Counted from the stretch's first letter, positions 45,521 through 54,412 are shown. The stretch: DNA of 63,082 nt from Verrucomicrobiota bacterium (GCA_023383055.1 JAHDYP010000018.1:1-63082); one strand, 5' to 3'. Numbers and translations are program-made. Notes: generated by a model from the sequence alone, not told the origin.

Positions 45521-48179
45521 ACCGATCGGTGCCAGAACGGCCAGTGGATTGACCACCCTGTTGCTGCGAAAGTTCGCGCTGCGACATTGGCGGTCCGCCC
45601 CCCGACAGTCCGCCCTGCTGGTGGCGATCCTGGCTCTGGGGATCGCGGTCTTCTTCTCCATTCGCCTGGCCAATCGGGCGGCGCTGGCCAGCTTTCAGAA
45701 TTTCACCGACCTCATCACCCAGGAAAGCGACTGGCTGATCGAGGCGCCAGCCGGGCCGTTACCGGATTCGCTGTTGCTCGAGTTACGCGAACGCCTGAAC
45801 CCGCATCCGGTTCATATCATCCCCGTCCTCGAAACAACCGCGGCCCGGCCCCAGACCGACCCGGATGAGGCGATCGGTTCCCAGGAAACCTTTCAATTGC
45901 TGGGAGTGGATTTGATCGGCATCCAGAACCTCGCGGTCAGACAGCCGCAAGACCGTTCCTGGTTTGGGCAAACCACTGCTTCCGATGCTTCAGCCAACGA
46001 CCCGGCCAGGTTCTGGAACATCTTCAGCAATCCGAACGCGGTCTTCATCAGCGCCGCCCTGGCAGCGCGCGAACCACTGCGGCCGGGCAACGCGCTCACC
46101 CTGGTCGTCAATGAGCAGATCGTGACCCTGGAAGTGTCGGGCATCATTCGGTCGACCGCGGACGGCCCGCAAGTTCCCGCCACGCTCCTGGTGATGGACC
46201 TGCCCGCCGTCCAGCGTCTCACTGGCCGCCCCGGATCGCTCAGCCGCATCGAGTTCATCGTGGACGACGGCCCGAACGCGGAAGCCCGGCGCGACGCACT
46301 GAAGGGGCAATTGGAACATTGGAGCCAGGGCCGTTGGATGGTCTTCTCGCCGACGGACCGACGGGATAGCGCCGCCACCATGACCCGCGCCTTTCGCCTT
46401 AATCTCACAATCCTATCGCTGCTCGCCCTGCTGGTGGGACTCTATCTCATCTTTCAGGCTCTGGATGGGGCGGTGGTCCGCCGACGCGAAGAGATCGGCA
46501 TCCTGAGGTCGCTGGGCGTGGAAGAGCGATCCATCCGTCGGGTTTGGTTGCTCGAAGCGGCTTGTCTGGGAGTGCTGGGTGGCAGCCTGGGCGCCTTGCT
46601 GGGCTGGGCGGCCGCCCAATTCTCGGTGCGCCTCGTCGGCCGCACGGTCAACGCCCTCTACTACTCGACCAGCCTGCAGTACGCGCGCCTGGACTGGAGT
46701 GAACTGGCTGCGGCACTGCTCCTGGCGGTGGTGGCCAGTCTCCTGGCCGGTTGGATTCCCGCACGAACGGCGGCACGCACGCCACCCGCCCAGATTCTCG
46801 TCCGGCATGCCCTGGCGCCACCAGGCATGCAGTTCTGGCACAAGGAATGGCTCGGCCTCGTCCTGGTCCTGGTGGGTTTCGGCTTTGCGCTGCTGCCGCC
46901 GGTGCGTCTTCCGGACGGCGTGCGATTCCCCCTGGCGGGCTATCTCGCCGGGCTCTGCTGGATTATCGGCGGCGGGGTGGTGAGTGGTTGGACGTTGCGA
47001 ACCCTGGGGCGGTGGGCCCGGCCACTGGGACGCTGGCTGGTTCCCATCAAGCTCGCCGCCGGCCACCTGGTCCAGCCGTCAGGACGACATCGCCTGGCCG
47101 TGGCCGGGTTGGTCTGCGCCATCGCGATGACGGCCGGCATGGGCATCCTGGTCGCGAGCTTTGATACCACCATGCGAGGCTGGATCGAACGGACCTTCCA
47201 GGCCGATCTCTACATTTCCAGCAGCGGCGCCCACAGCGCCTCCACCGAAAACCGGATTTCACCGGGAACCTGGAAAGGTATGGCCGCGCATCCGGCGGTC
47301 GCGGACATGAACATCGTTCAGGCCTCGGAAGTGCAATTGTCCGAAGGGAAAACGATCCTTTCCGGGGGAGACCTGGGGTTGATGAATCGGCGTACCCGAA
47401 TGGCATGGATGCAACCACCGCTCGCCGAAGACGTCTTCGATCCCGAACGCAATGAGGCCCTCGCGCTCGTCAGCGAAAGTTTCAGCGAACGGTTTCAGCT
47501 TCGGCGTGGCGACCCGCTCGCGGTGCCCACACCCCGTGGGCCAAAGTCATTGACCATCGCCGGCGTCTTTTCGGATTACGGAAACGAGCGCGGCTCCATC
47601 CTGGTGGAACGGCGCCATTTCGCGGCCTGGTTCGATCACGAACAGGCCACCGGTTTGATGGTGTTCGTCCGACCCGGGTTCTCCGCGGTGGCCTTGCGGG
47701 CGGAATGGCTGGAGCAACATCCGGGTCTGCGGATCTTCAGCAATGCCCATCTGCGTGCGGAAATTCTCCGCATCTTCCGCCAAACCTTCGCGATCACCTA
47801 CGCCCTCGAAGTCATCGGCGTGCTGGTCGCCGTGATCGGACTGGGCCTCACCCTCGGCAGCGTCCTGCTCGAGCGCCGGGCGGAATTGACCACGCTGCGG
47901 GCGTTGGGACTGAATCGCGCCGAAATCGCCCAGGCCACAGCCGCTGAAGGACTCATCCTCGCCGTCGCGGGGGTGGCCGTGGGTCTGGCCGTGAGCGTCG
48001 CACTCGGTTGGATGCTCATTTACGTGATCAACAAGCAGACCTTTGGCTGGACGCTGGGTTTCGACGTGCCATGGCGGCAGTTGGTCGGACTGGGCCTGTT
48101 GGTGATCGGAACCGGCACGGCCGTTGCCTTCGGAGTGGGCCGTTGGGGAGCGCATCTCCCGGCCGACCAGGAGGAATGA
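45513..48179 (+). CDS. FtsX/MacB-type ABC permease, two FtsX units
   Basis: 888 aa with about ten transmembrane helices: one near 34-52 (LLVAILALGIAVFFSI), a periplasmic domain (about 55-290), a cluster of helices at 297-550, a second periplasmic domain (about 555-755), and helices at 758-780, 808-838 and 856-876. Two FtsX domains therefore lie in one chain; REEIGILRSLGVEERSIRR and RAELTTLRALGLNRAEIAQ are the paired cytoplasmic coupling motifs. The duplicated arrangement is that of att/DevC-like exporters. With the ATPase encoded upstream and the lipocalin protein 3 bp downstream it forms a compact export operon; the cargo is unknown. Confidence 0.93.
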   Translation: MPEPIGARTASGLTTLLLRKFALRHWRSAPRQSALLVAILALGIAVFFSIRLANRAALASFQNFTDLITQESDWLIEAPAGPLPDSLLLELRERLNPHPVHIIPVLETTAARPQTDPDEAIGSQETFQLLGVDLIGIQNLAVRQPQDRSWFGQTTASDASANDPARFWNIFSNPNAVFISAALAAREPLRPGNALTLVVNEQIVTLEVSGIIRSTADGPQVPATLLVMDLPAVQRLTGRPGSLSRIEFIVDDGPNAEARRDALKGQLEHWSQGRWMVFSPTDRRDSAATMTRAFRLNLTILSLLALLVGLYLIFQALDGAVVRRREEIGILRSLGVEERSIRRVWLLEAACLGVLGGSLGALLGWAAAQFSVRLVGRTVNALYYSTSLQYARLDWSELAAALLLAVVASLLAGWIPARTAARTPPAQILVRHALAPPGMQFWHKEWLGLVLVLVGFGFALLPPVRLPDGVRFPLAGYLAGLCWIIGGGVVSGWTLRTLGRWARPLGRWLVPIKLAAGHLVQPSGRHRLAVAGLVCAIAMTAGMGILVASFDTTMRGWIERTFQADLYISSSGAHSASTENRISPGTWKGMAAHPAVADMNIVQASEVQLSEGKTILSGGDLGLMNRRTRMAWMQPPLAEDVFDPERNEALALVSESFSERFQLRRGDPLAVPTPRGPKSLTIAGVFSDYGNERGSILVERRHFAAWFDHEQATGLMVFVRPGFSAVALRAEWLEQHPGLRIFSNAHLRAEILRIFRQTFAITYALEVIGVLVAVIGLGLTLGSVLLERRAELTTLRALGLNRAEIAQATAAEGLILAVAGVAVGLAVSVALGWMLIYVINKQTFGWTLGFDVPWRQLVGLGLLVIGTGTAVAFGVGRWGAHLPADQEE

Positions 48180-48182
48180 AGC

Positions 48183-49376
48183 ATGGAACCGCGCGTGACC
48201 TCGAGACCTATGAAAACTCCGGCCCGGATCCGCGTGCGGGCTGCGGCCTGGACCTGGTGGAGTCTGCTGCCCACGCTCTTAGCCGGCGAGTTCAGCCCGC
48301 CCCCCGGCACGAGCGACGGCTTCGCGGTCCCACAGCCCGGGCGGCGTTTCGAGTTCCCGCGCGATCATGGCAGCCATCCGGAGTTCAAAATCGAGTGGTG
48401 GTACCTCACCGGCCACTTGTACGGCGAAGCGGATCGGCGTTTCGGTTTCCAGGCCACTTTCTTCCGGCGCGCCGGCCCCCGATCCCCGAATGACAACGTC
48501 TTCACCAACACTCCCACACTCTTCGACCATGGCGAATTGCACCTCGCCCACATGGCGCTGTTGGATGTGCGGGAGAAAAGCTTCATCTACGAGGAACGCC
48601 TCAACCGGTCAGGGTGGGACGCCACGTCCAGCACCACCACGCTGGCCGTGCGCAACGGGAATTGGTCCTTGCGCCTGGGCACGAACGGAAGCCCCCCGTT
48701 GTTTCTCCTGGGATCCATTCGCGGGGAGACCGCGTTCTCGCTCGACTTGAGCCCGACCAAACCGTTGGTGCTGTTCGGCGAGAACGGTATTTCGCGCAAA
48801 GGCGCATCGGCAACGGCCTCGAGTTACTACCTGACCTTTCCGCGACTCCAGGTTTCGGGGCGCCTGACACTTGATGGCCGGGAGCAGGCTGTCCACGGTC
48901 AAGCCTGGATGGATCACGAGATCAGCAGCAGCCAACTCGACGACGACCAGGCCGGTTGGGATTGGGCCAGTTTACATCTCAACGACGGGCGCGAGATCAT
49001 GGCCTACCGCATGCGCCAGCGGGACGGCAGCACGGACCCGTTTTCCACGCTGGCCTGGGTAGATACGCAAGGCCAGGTAACGCATCTCGGCCCGGCCCAG
49101 TTCACGTGGTCAACGCTCCGCACCTGGAAAAGCCCCGACACCGGCGGTGTCTATCCGGTGCATGTGCAACTCACCACGGTTGATCCCGCGAGCGGGCAAT
49201 CGGTCCGGTACCTCCTGGAACCGCTGCTCCCGGAGCAGGAGTTGACCGGAAAACTGGGCGGGGTGGCGTATTGGGAAGGCGCCTGCCGCGTGCTCGATGC
49301 CTCGGACCAGGAAATCGGTTCCGCCTACCTCGAGCTCACCGGCTACGTCGGAAGCCTGACCGAGCGGTTCAGATAG
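48183..49376 (+). CDS. CrtC/AttH-like lipocalin-domain protein
   Basis: 397 aa, probably secreted (hydrophobic AWTWWSLLPTLLAGE after a basic n-region). EFKIEWWYLTGHLYG, GQAWMDHEISSSQL and AGWDWASLHLNDGREIM are the signature blocks of the family that includes hydroxyneurosporene synthase (carotenoid 1,2-hydratase, CrtC) and AttH. The fold is a double lipocalin-like beta-barrel that holds a hydrophobic ligand. No other carotenoid gene is present, and the gene is 3 bp behind an ABC permease, as in attEFGH-type clusters, so a role as periplasmic partner or acceptor for the transported lipid-like molecule is more likely than carotenoid hydration. ATG 48183 is used; ATG 48210 is an alternative. Confidence 0.87.
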   Translation: MEPRVTSRPMKTPARIRVRAAAWTWWSLLPTLLAGEFSPPPGTSDGFAVPQPGRRFEFPRDHGSHPEFKIEWWYLTGHLYGEADRRFGFQATFFRRAGPRSPNDNVFTNTPTLFDHGELHLAHMALLDVREKSFIYEERLNRSGWDATSSTTTLAVRNGNWSLRLGTNGSPPLFLLGSIRGETAFSLDLSPTKPLVLFGENGISRKGASATASSYYLTFPRLQVSGRLTLDGREQAVHGQAWMDHEISSSQLDDDQAGWDWASLHLNDGREIMAYRMRQRDGSTDPFSTLAWVDTQGQVTHLGPAQFTWSTLRTWKSPDTGGVYPVHVQLTTVDPASGQSVRYLLEPLLPEQELTGKLGGVAYWEGACRVLDASDQEIGSAYLELTGYVGSLTERFR

Positions 49377-49388
49377 AGGGTGTGACCC

Positions 49389-49407
49389 TGAACCTGTCAC
49401 TCGATCC
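49389..49407 (+). repeat. Dispersed ~18-bp motif, copy 7
   Basis: TGAACCTGTCACTCGATCC lies just after the lipocalin gene. The same 263-bp gap contains GCCGGAGACCGGCGCTCC near 49527, an imperfect palindrome of a kind often seen in gaps of verrucomicrobial genomes. Confidence 0.6.
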
Positions 49408-49639
49408 CCCCTTGCGGTGGTTTTCGAAATCACCGGGAGCGATACCCCCGACGAATCTCCATCGGCCATCCGGCCAAATGGGGTGATGGCGGTGCGGACG
49501 TGCTCTGGAACGACGCCGTGCCGGAGACCGGCGCTCCAACAACTCGGAGATGCACGGCCCGCGCTTCGCTCCGCGAATCTTGACTTGCGAGGCAGAGTGA
49601 AGGCATTTTCATCGCGCGTTCACCACAACATCTGGACCC

Positions 49640-50956
49640 ATGCAAATGACTTCCCTCATCAAACGCTCGCCAGGCTCAGCCCTCAATCGCCGCGGTTTCC
49701 TCTCCACCCTCGGCGCGATCACCTCACCCCTGATCATCCCCGGCTCGGTCCTCGGCCTCAACGGCGCGGTGGCCCCCAGCAACCGCATCGTCTTCGGCGG
49801 CATCGGCATGGGCAACCGCGCCATGCATATCCTCCCCAATTTCCTCGCCTTCCCCGACCTGCATTTCGCCGCGGTCAGCGATGCCCGGGCCGACCGCCGA
49901 CAGATTTCCAAAACGGCGATTGATCAACACTACGGCAACTCGGACTGCGACGATCTGCCCGACTTTCGCGATCTGCTCGCGCGGAAGGATATTGATGCGG
50001 TCTTCATCGCCACCGGCAACCGCTGGCATGCGACCGCCTCCATGTTCGCCGCCAAAGCCGGCAAAGACATCTATTGCGAGAAACCGATCAGCTTGACCAT
50101 CCGCGAGGGACGCGAGTTGGTGACCATGGCCCGCCAACACGGCACCATCTACCAGGCCGGCACCCAGCGGCGCTCCACCCAATCCTACCAGTTCGCCCGC
50201 GAAATGGTCCGCCAGGGCCGCATCGGCAAAGTCCACACCGTCGATATGCAAATGTGGACCGGCGCCGCCATCCCGCACGAAAGCCCCAAACCCATCCCCG
50301 ACGGCTGGAACTACGACATGTGGCTCGGCCCAGTCCAATGGCGGCCTTTCGTCCCCGCGCGCGTCAATGGCTGGGCCTATTTCTGGGATACCGGCGAAGG
50401 AATGCACACCGACATGGGCACGCACTACACCGACCAGATGCAGTGGGTGCTCGGCACCGACGACACCGGCCCCGTCGAGTTCGAAGCCACCGACCTCGTC
50501 TGGCCCGATCCCAAACAGTTCATGAGCGAAACCGCCATCTCCGGCACGTTCAAATTCCGATACGCCAATGGCGTGCGCGGCTATCTCTATCAGCGCGGCG
50601 CCTTTGCCGATCGCTACATCCGCTACGTCGGCGATGAAGGATGGATCCAAGTGGACGACGAGACCGACATCGTCACCGCCGAGCCCAAATCCATCCTCGA
50701 CGCCAAGACCACCGGCTGGGTGAGCTGGGCCAACGCCGGCGCCCACATCCGCAATCTCCTGGATTGTATCCGCCGCCGCCGCCCAACCCTCTGCAATCCC
50801 GAAGTGGCGCACCGCGCCCAGACCATCTGCGAAGCCACCACCATCAGCGCCCGGCTCGGCAAGAAGCTAAGCTGGGATCCCGTGAAGGAACTTTTCAACG
50901 ACGAAACCGCCAACCGCATGTTGTATCGCCAACCCCGCGCCCCTTGGCGTGTCTGA
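49640..50956 (+). CDS. Tat-exported Gfo/Idh/MocA-family oxidoreductase
   Basis: 438 aa. NRRGFL at 16-21 followed by a hydrophobic stretch is a twin-arginine signal, so the protein would be exported folded with its cofactor. The Rossmann start IVFGGIGMGNRAM (50-62) and the family's EKP motif (CEKPISL, 146-152) are clear, and GWNYDMWLGPVQWRPF with HTDMGTHYTDQMQW marks the PVC-type subgroup. Members are NAD(P)-dependent dehydrogenases or hydrolases acting on sugars; exported PVC members usually have unknown substrates. Starts at 49640 and 49646 are equally possible. It is followed after about 38 bp by the HEAT-repeat gene. Confidence 0.93.
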   Translation: MQMTSLIKRSPGSALNRRGFLSTLGAITSPLIIPGSVLGLNGAVAPSNRIVFGGIGMGNRAMHILPNFLAFPDLHFAAVSDARADRRQISKTAIDQHYGNSDCDDLPDFRDLLARKDIDAVFIATGNRWHATASMFAAKAGKDIYCEKPISLTIREGRELVTMARQHGTIYQAGTQRRSTQSYQFAREMVRQGRIGKVHTVDMQMWTGAAIPHESPKPIPDGWNYDMWLGPVQWRPFVPARVNGWAYFWDTGEGMHTDMGTHYTDQMQWVLGTDDTGPVEFEATDLVWPDPKQFMSETAISGTFKFRYANGVRGYLYQRGAFADRYIRYVGDEGWIQVDDETDIVTAEPKSILDAKTTGWVSWANAGAHIRNLLDCIRRRRPTLCNPEVAHRAQTICEATTISARLGKKLSWDPVKELFNDETANRMLYRQPRAPWRV

Positions 50957-50994
50957 GGCGGGCCGCATAATTGAACTTTTACGAGATGCCAGCC

Positions 50995-53688
50995 ATGAAA
51001 TCCGAAATCCGAAATCCGAAATCCGAAATGCCGGAGCTCCCTCAACCCCGCACCGCCGACCACCTTCCACGCCCCACCCTTCGACGTTCGACGTTCGACG
51101 TTCAGCGTTCGGCGTTCCGTGTTCCGCGTTCCGCGTTTTTCCCATTTCTTCTCGCCGCCCTGCTCCCCTTTCCCGCCCTTGCCGCCGACCTGAATCAGGC
51201 CGTAACCGCCGCCATGCGCTACGAATCGGGCCTTGACGTCGTGCCGCTGCGCCAAATCGAACAAGCCGTCCGCGACGCGGTCGCCAACCCCAGTCAGCGC
51301 CCCGCCCTCGAAACCGCCCTGATCCGATTGCTCGCACCCGAGGCCACGTTCGAAGCGCGCCGCTTTGCCTGCATGCAACTGGCCTCTCTGGGAAGCGACG
51401 CTTGCTTGCCGGCGGTATCGGACCTGTTGAAACAACCCGAAACCGTCGGCATTGCCTGCCTGGCACTCGGCACGCATCCCTCCACCAAAGCCGACGACCT
51501 GCTGTTACAGGCGCTGACAGCCCACCACGGTGATACCCGCGTCCAAATCATCGTCACCCTCGGCGACCGCCGCGGAGCGCAAGCCGTCACACTCCTCGGA
51601 CCACTGGCCCGCGACACCGACCGAAACACGCGGGAAGCCGCGATTGGCGCGTTGGGAAAAATCGCCAGCCCGGACGCTTTAGCCTTGCTGGCCACCCTCC
51701 GCCGCGACGCCAATACCGAAATCGCCCGCCTCGCCGCGCTGGCTTCGCTCGCCGCCGCCGACACCGCCGCGTTGAACCACGCCAACAACATTTCCACCTC
51801 GATCTACGAGGAACTGCTCGCCTCCGACCAACCGCTCTACGTGCGACGGGCAGTCCTCGAAGGTTTACTGCGCATGGATGCCGACGGCGGCGCGCTACGC
51901 AGCCTCAACGTCCTGCGCGGCACCGAAACCGCCCTGAAACCGTCCGCCCTGTTTCACGTGCGCACTCTTCGGGATGAATCGGCTTCCAAAGTCTTTGCCG
52001 GCGAGTTGTCCCGGCTGTCTCCCACGGAGCGCGTCTTGCTGATCGATTCTCTGGCCGCCCGGAATGACGCCGCCGCCCGCGAAGCCATCGTGGCTCAAAC
52101 TCAGGCCCCGGATGAAACCGTACGCCAAGCGGCCGTGGTGGCGCTGGTCCAGGTGGGCGACGCCACCGTGGTCCCAGCCCTGGTCGCGGCCCTGGCAAAG
52201 AGTGCCCCGTCACGGCAGCAACCAATCGAGATGGCTCTCGCCAGCCTCAAAGGTGGAGCTCAGGTGGATCAGGAAATAATCCGCGCACTGGAAACCGGGC
52301 CGGCTGCCGCCCGACCCGGATTGATCAACGCCACGGCGCGTCGCGGCTCGAAGAGCGCGGTTCCGGCCTTGTTGACACTGGCGGCAAGCGCCGATGCCGC
52401 CACCGCCCGGGCCGCCTTTCGCGCGTTGGGCCAACTGGCCGAGCCCGCCTCGCTGCCCGCAATGCTCGAGCACCTTTTGAATTTGAAGAGCCCCGCCGCT
52501 CGCGGTGAGGCCGAGGCTGCGGCCATGAAACTGTTGGAACGTGAGCCGGACTCGAACCGCCGTTCCCTCGCCGTGATTCAGGCCCTGTCTCAGACGAAAG
52601 ACGCGGAGGGACGACGTTCGCTGATCGCGCTCCTGCCCGCTTGCGGCGATGAGCCGGCGCTGGCCACCGTGAAAGTGGAGCGCACCAGCGCTGATGCGTC
52701 CCTGCGCGAGGCCGCTTTGCGCGCCCTGGCGGATTGGCCCAACGCCGCCGCCGTCGATGCGTTGCTGACGGAAGCCGAGCAGGCCACCGAGAACAACGAG
52801 CGTGTCCTCGCCTTGCGTGGCGCGGTGCGATTGCTGCGGCAATCCATTGACCTGCCACTCGTCGCCATCAAGTTCCAGTTCCAGAGGGCTTTGACCTTGG
52901 CTCGAAATGACGACGAAACCAAGCTGGTCCTCAGCGGCCTCGCCGGCGTGCAGCATGGATTCGCGCTGCAACTGTTGGCGCCGCACCTGGACAACCCCGC
53001 TGTTCGCGCCGAGGCCGTGCAGGCCGCGATGACCCTCTCCCGACGGTTGTGCGGGGCTTTCCCCGAGCCCACCAAAGCCGTGCTGCAGAAACTGGCCAGT
53101 CTGCCGATCGAGCCCGCCGTCAAAAAGTCAGCCGCAGATTTGCTCGAGGTCATGGGCCATTTCGGTGATTTCATCCTGGGTTGGCAGGTGGCCGGCCCGT
53201 TCGTCGAGACTGGCAAAAGTGGCGAAGCGTTGTTCGACGTGGTTTTTCCACCGGAACAAAAGGACTCGCCGACCACCACATGGCAGATCATGCCAGCCGG
53301 GCGCTTGATGGATCGGCCATGGCAGCTTGACCTCGCCAGCTTGTTCGGTGGCGACCACCGCGTCGCCTACGCGCGCACCTGGATTCTTTCCGAAACTGCG
53401 CAACCAGCCCGCCTCGAGATCGGTTGCGACGATGGCATCAAAGTGTGGCTGAATGAACAGGTCGTCATCTCCGCCAACCGAAGCGGTGATGTGGTTCCCG
53501 GTGCGGAACATGCCGCCATCACCCTGAACGAAGGCTATAACGAACTGCGGCTCAAGATCACCCAATGGACCGCCGGCTGGGGTTTCTGCGCCCGAATCGC
53601 GAAACCGGATGGCGCGCCGCTGAGTGGTTTGAACGTCACAACCGTGCACCCTGCCGTTCCCCGCTACCTCGGAAGCCCCGCCCGCTGA
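50995..53688 (+). CDS. HEAT-repeat protein with C-terminal carbohydrate-binding-like domain
   Basis: About 897 aa. The first ~45 residues are encoded by two heptamer arrays (KSEIRNPKSEIRNP, then RRSTFDVQRSAFRVPRSAF) and are probably not functional protein; ATG candidates are 50986, 50995 and 51028. A signal-peptide-like segment follows (FFPFLLAALLPFPALAA, about 47-64). Residues about 98-719 are helical HEAT/PBS-lyase-type repeats (NTREAAIGALGKIA, ATARAAFRALGQLA). Residues 722-884 form a beta-sandwich resembling galactose-binding domains (GWQVAGPF, IGCDDGIKVWLNEQVV). HEAT solenoids bind proteins, and PVC members often sit next to Gfo/Idh/MocA genes, as here. The partner is unknown. Confidence 0.88.
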   Translation: MKSEIRNPKSEMPELPQPRTADHLPRPTLRRSTFDVQRSAFRVPRSAFFPFLLAALLPFPALAADLNQAVTAAMRYESGLDVVPLRQIEQAVRDAVANPSQRPALETALIRLLAPEATFEARRFACMQLASLGSDACLPAVSDLLKQPETVGIACLALGTHPSTKADDLLLQALTAHHGDTRVQIIVTLGDRRGAQAVTLLGPLARDTDRNTREAAIGALGKIASPDALALLATLRRDANTEIARLAALASLAAADTAALNHANNISTSIYEELLASDQPLYVRRAVLEGLLRMDADGGALRSLNVLRGTETALKPSALFHVRTLRDESASKVFAGELSRLSPTERVLLIDSLAARNDAAAREAIVAQTQAPDETVRQAAVVALVQVGDATVVPALVAALAKSAPSRQQPIEMALASLKGGAQVDQEIIRALETGPAAARPGLINATARRGSKSAVPALLTLAASADAATARAAFRALGQLAEPASLPAMLEHLLNLKSPAARGEAEAAAMKLLEREPDSNRRSLAVIQALSQTKDAEGRRSLIALLPACGDEPALATVKVERTSADASLREAALRALADWPNAAAVDALLTEAEQATENNERVLALRGAVRLLRQSIDLPLVAIKFQFQRALTLARNDDETKLVLSGLAGVQHGFALQLLAPHLDNPAVRAEAVQAAMTLSRRLCGAFPEPTKAVLQKLASLPIEPAVKKSAADLLEVMGHFGDFILGWQVAGPFVETGKSGEALFDVVFPPEQKDSPTTTWQIMPAGRLMDRPWQLDLASLFGGDHRVAYARTWILSETAQPARLEIGCDDGIKVWLNEQVVISANRSGDVVPGAEHAAITLNEGYNELRLKITQWTAGWGFCARIAKPDGAPLSGLNVTTVHPAVPRYLGSPAR
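50997..51031 (+). repeat. Heptamer array GAAATCC x5
   Basis: Four perfect GAAATCC units and a fifth, GAAATGC, occupy the first codons of the HEAT-repeat gene. The array is related to that at 21855-21896. Confidence 0.8.
51080..51135 (+). repeat. Heptamer array TTCGACG-like x8
   Basis: Eight consecutive 7-bp units: TTCGACG three times, then TTCAGCG, TTCGGCG, TTCCGTG, TTCCGCG and TTCCGCG. The array lies immediately upstream of the signal-peptide codons of the HEAT-repeat protein, where it is translated in frame. Confidence 0.8.
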
Positions 53689-53780
53689 GCCGAACGCGAT
53701 CAACCACCAGAGCATCGGCAATAGCCAATGCGTGCGCGTCGCAACACCTTGCGAATGCGTGACAAAGGAAGACTTCACTT

Positions 53781-53799
53781 TGAACCTGTCCCCCTGTCC
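53781..53799 (+). repeat. Dispersed ~18-bp motif, copy 8
   Basis: TGAACCTGTCCCCCTGTCC. Confidence 0.65.
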
Positions 53800-54007
53800 G
53801 GCGCCACTCCCATGTCTTGACGCAGCCCGCCAGCTACCCTCTCTGTCTCGCAAGACCTTCGCCACAGCCTTGGTCGTCACCTTGATCGCTTGATCGCTTT
53901 AACCTCTCGCGAATGTGAGGGGACCGGCTTTGGAACCGTCGATAAAGGTAGCGAACTCAGACCCAGCTCAAGATCTTTATGATCAACAATAAGCATCTTA
54001 GCGACTA

Positions 54008-54026
54008 TAAACCTGTCACCCTATCC
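54008..54026 (+). repeat. Dispersed ~18-bp motif, copy 9
   Basis: TAAACCTGTCACCCTATCC, a near-consensus copy. Confidence 0.65.
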
Positions 54027-54058
54027 CCCCTCCCGTGCGTCTGGTCGTGCCTGACCCC

Positions 54059-54082
54059 GTAGCGCAGGTTGCCCAGCCTGCC
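54059..54082 (+). repeat. Palindromic GCAGG...CCTGC block
   Basis: The arms GCAGG and CCTGC are separated by 8 bases and preceded by GTAGC. Similar blocks are, from memory, frequent in gaps of PVC genomes; that part is recollection, not something seen in the window. Confidence 0.4.
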
Positions 54083-54172
54083 GAACCGTCTGCTCGACCC
54101 GCCCGCATCCCCCCGGCATAGCTGCGTCCGCATTGCGCATCTCGCTGTCAATCAGCACCTACCGCTCGACAA

Positions 54173-54189
54173 ATAGGGTGACAGGTTCA
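54173..54189 (-). repeat. Dispersed ~18-bp motif, copy 10
   Basis: ATAGGGTGACAGGTTCA, reverse-oriented, about 25 bp before MITE-like copy B. Confidence 0.65.
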
Positions 54190-54212
54190 GCGTTTTGCGC
54201 TCCTTGAACAGG

Positions 54213-54292
54213 AATGATTTTGTCGCCACATGATTTTGTCTCCCTGCGGACAGGATCAACGCCGAGGACAGAATCATGGGAGGGTAATCATG
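54213..54292 (-). repeat. MITE/REP-like palindromic element, copy B
   Basis: An 80-bp element that is the inverted counterpart of 5924-6004, including CAACGCCGAGGAC and paired GATTTTGTC-type arms. It differs from copy A by small substitutions and one- or two-base indels. Confidence 0.7.
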
Positions 54293-54331
54293 CGGGGTTC
54301 CTCGGCATAGTGGACGGAGGAGGGCAGTGCC

Positions 54332-54347
54332 ACGAACCTGTCACCTA
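54332..54347 (+). repeat. Dispersed ~18-bp motif, copy 11 (partial)
   Basis: ACGAACCTGTCACCTA, a shortened copy. Confidence 0.5.
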
Positions 54348-54392
54348 GTTTGCCCTGCGGATCCGATTCCGGTTGGTGGATAATCCAGCGAA

Positions 54393-54410
54393 GATAGAGT
54401 GACAGGTTCG
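54393..54410 (-). repeat. Dispersed ~18-bp motif, copy 12
   Basis: GATAGAGTGACAGGTTCG abuts the 5' end of the gene remnant at 54413 and contains the in-frame stop that closes that remnant's frame upstream. Confidence 0.65.
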
Positions 54411-54412
54411 CA

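Larger units (their letters stand above)
53689..54412. other. Repeat-rich intergenic region
   Basis: No intact gene. It contains five copies of the ~18-bp motif, the second copy of the ~80-bp MITE-like element, and one GTAGCGCAGG...CCTGCC palindromic block. The repeat density parallels the gap at 5.8-6.4 kb, which suggests both gaps collect the same elements. Confidence 0.65.

Noticed and set aside
50997..51135. Heptamer arrays considered as a CRISPR leader or array
   Set aside because: Units are 7 bp and contiguous with no spacers, so they are simple tandem repeats.
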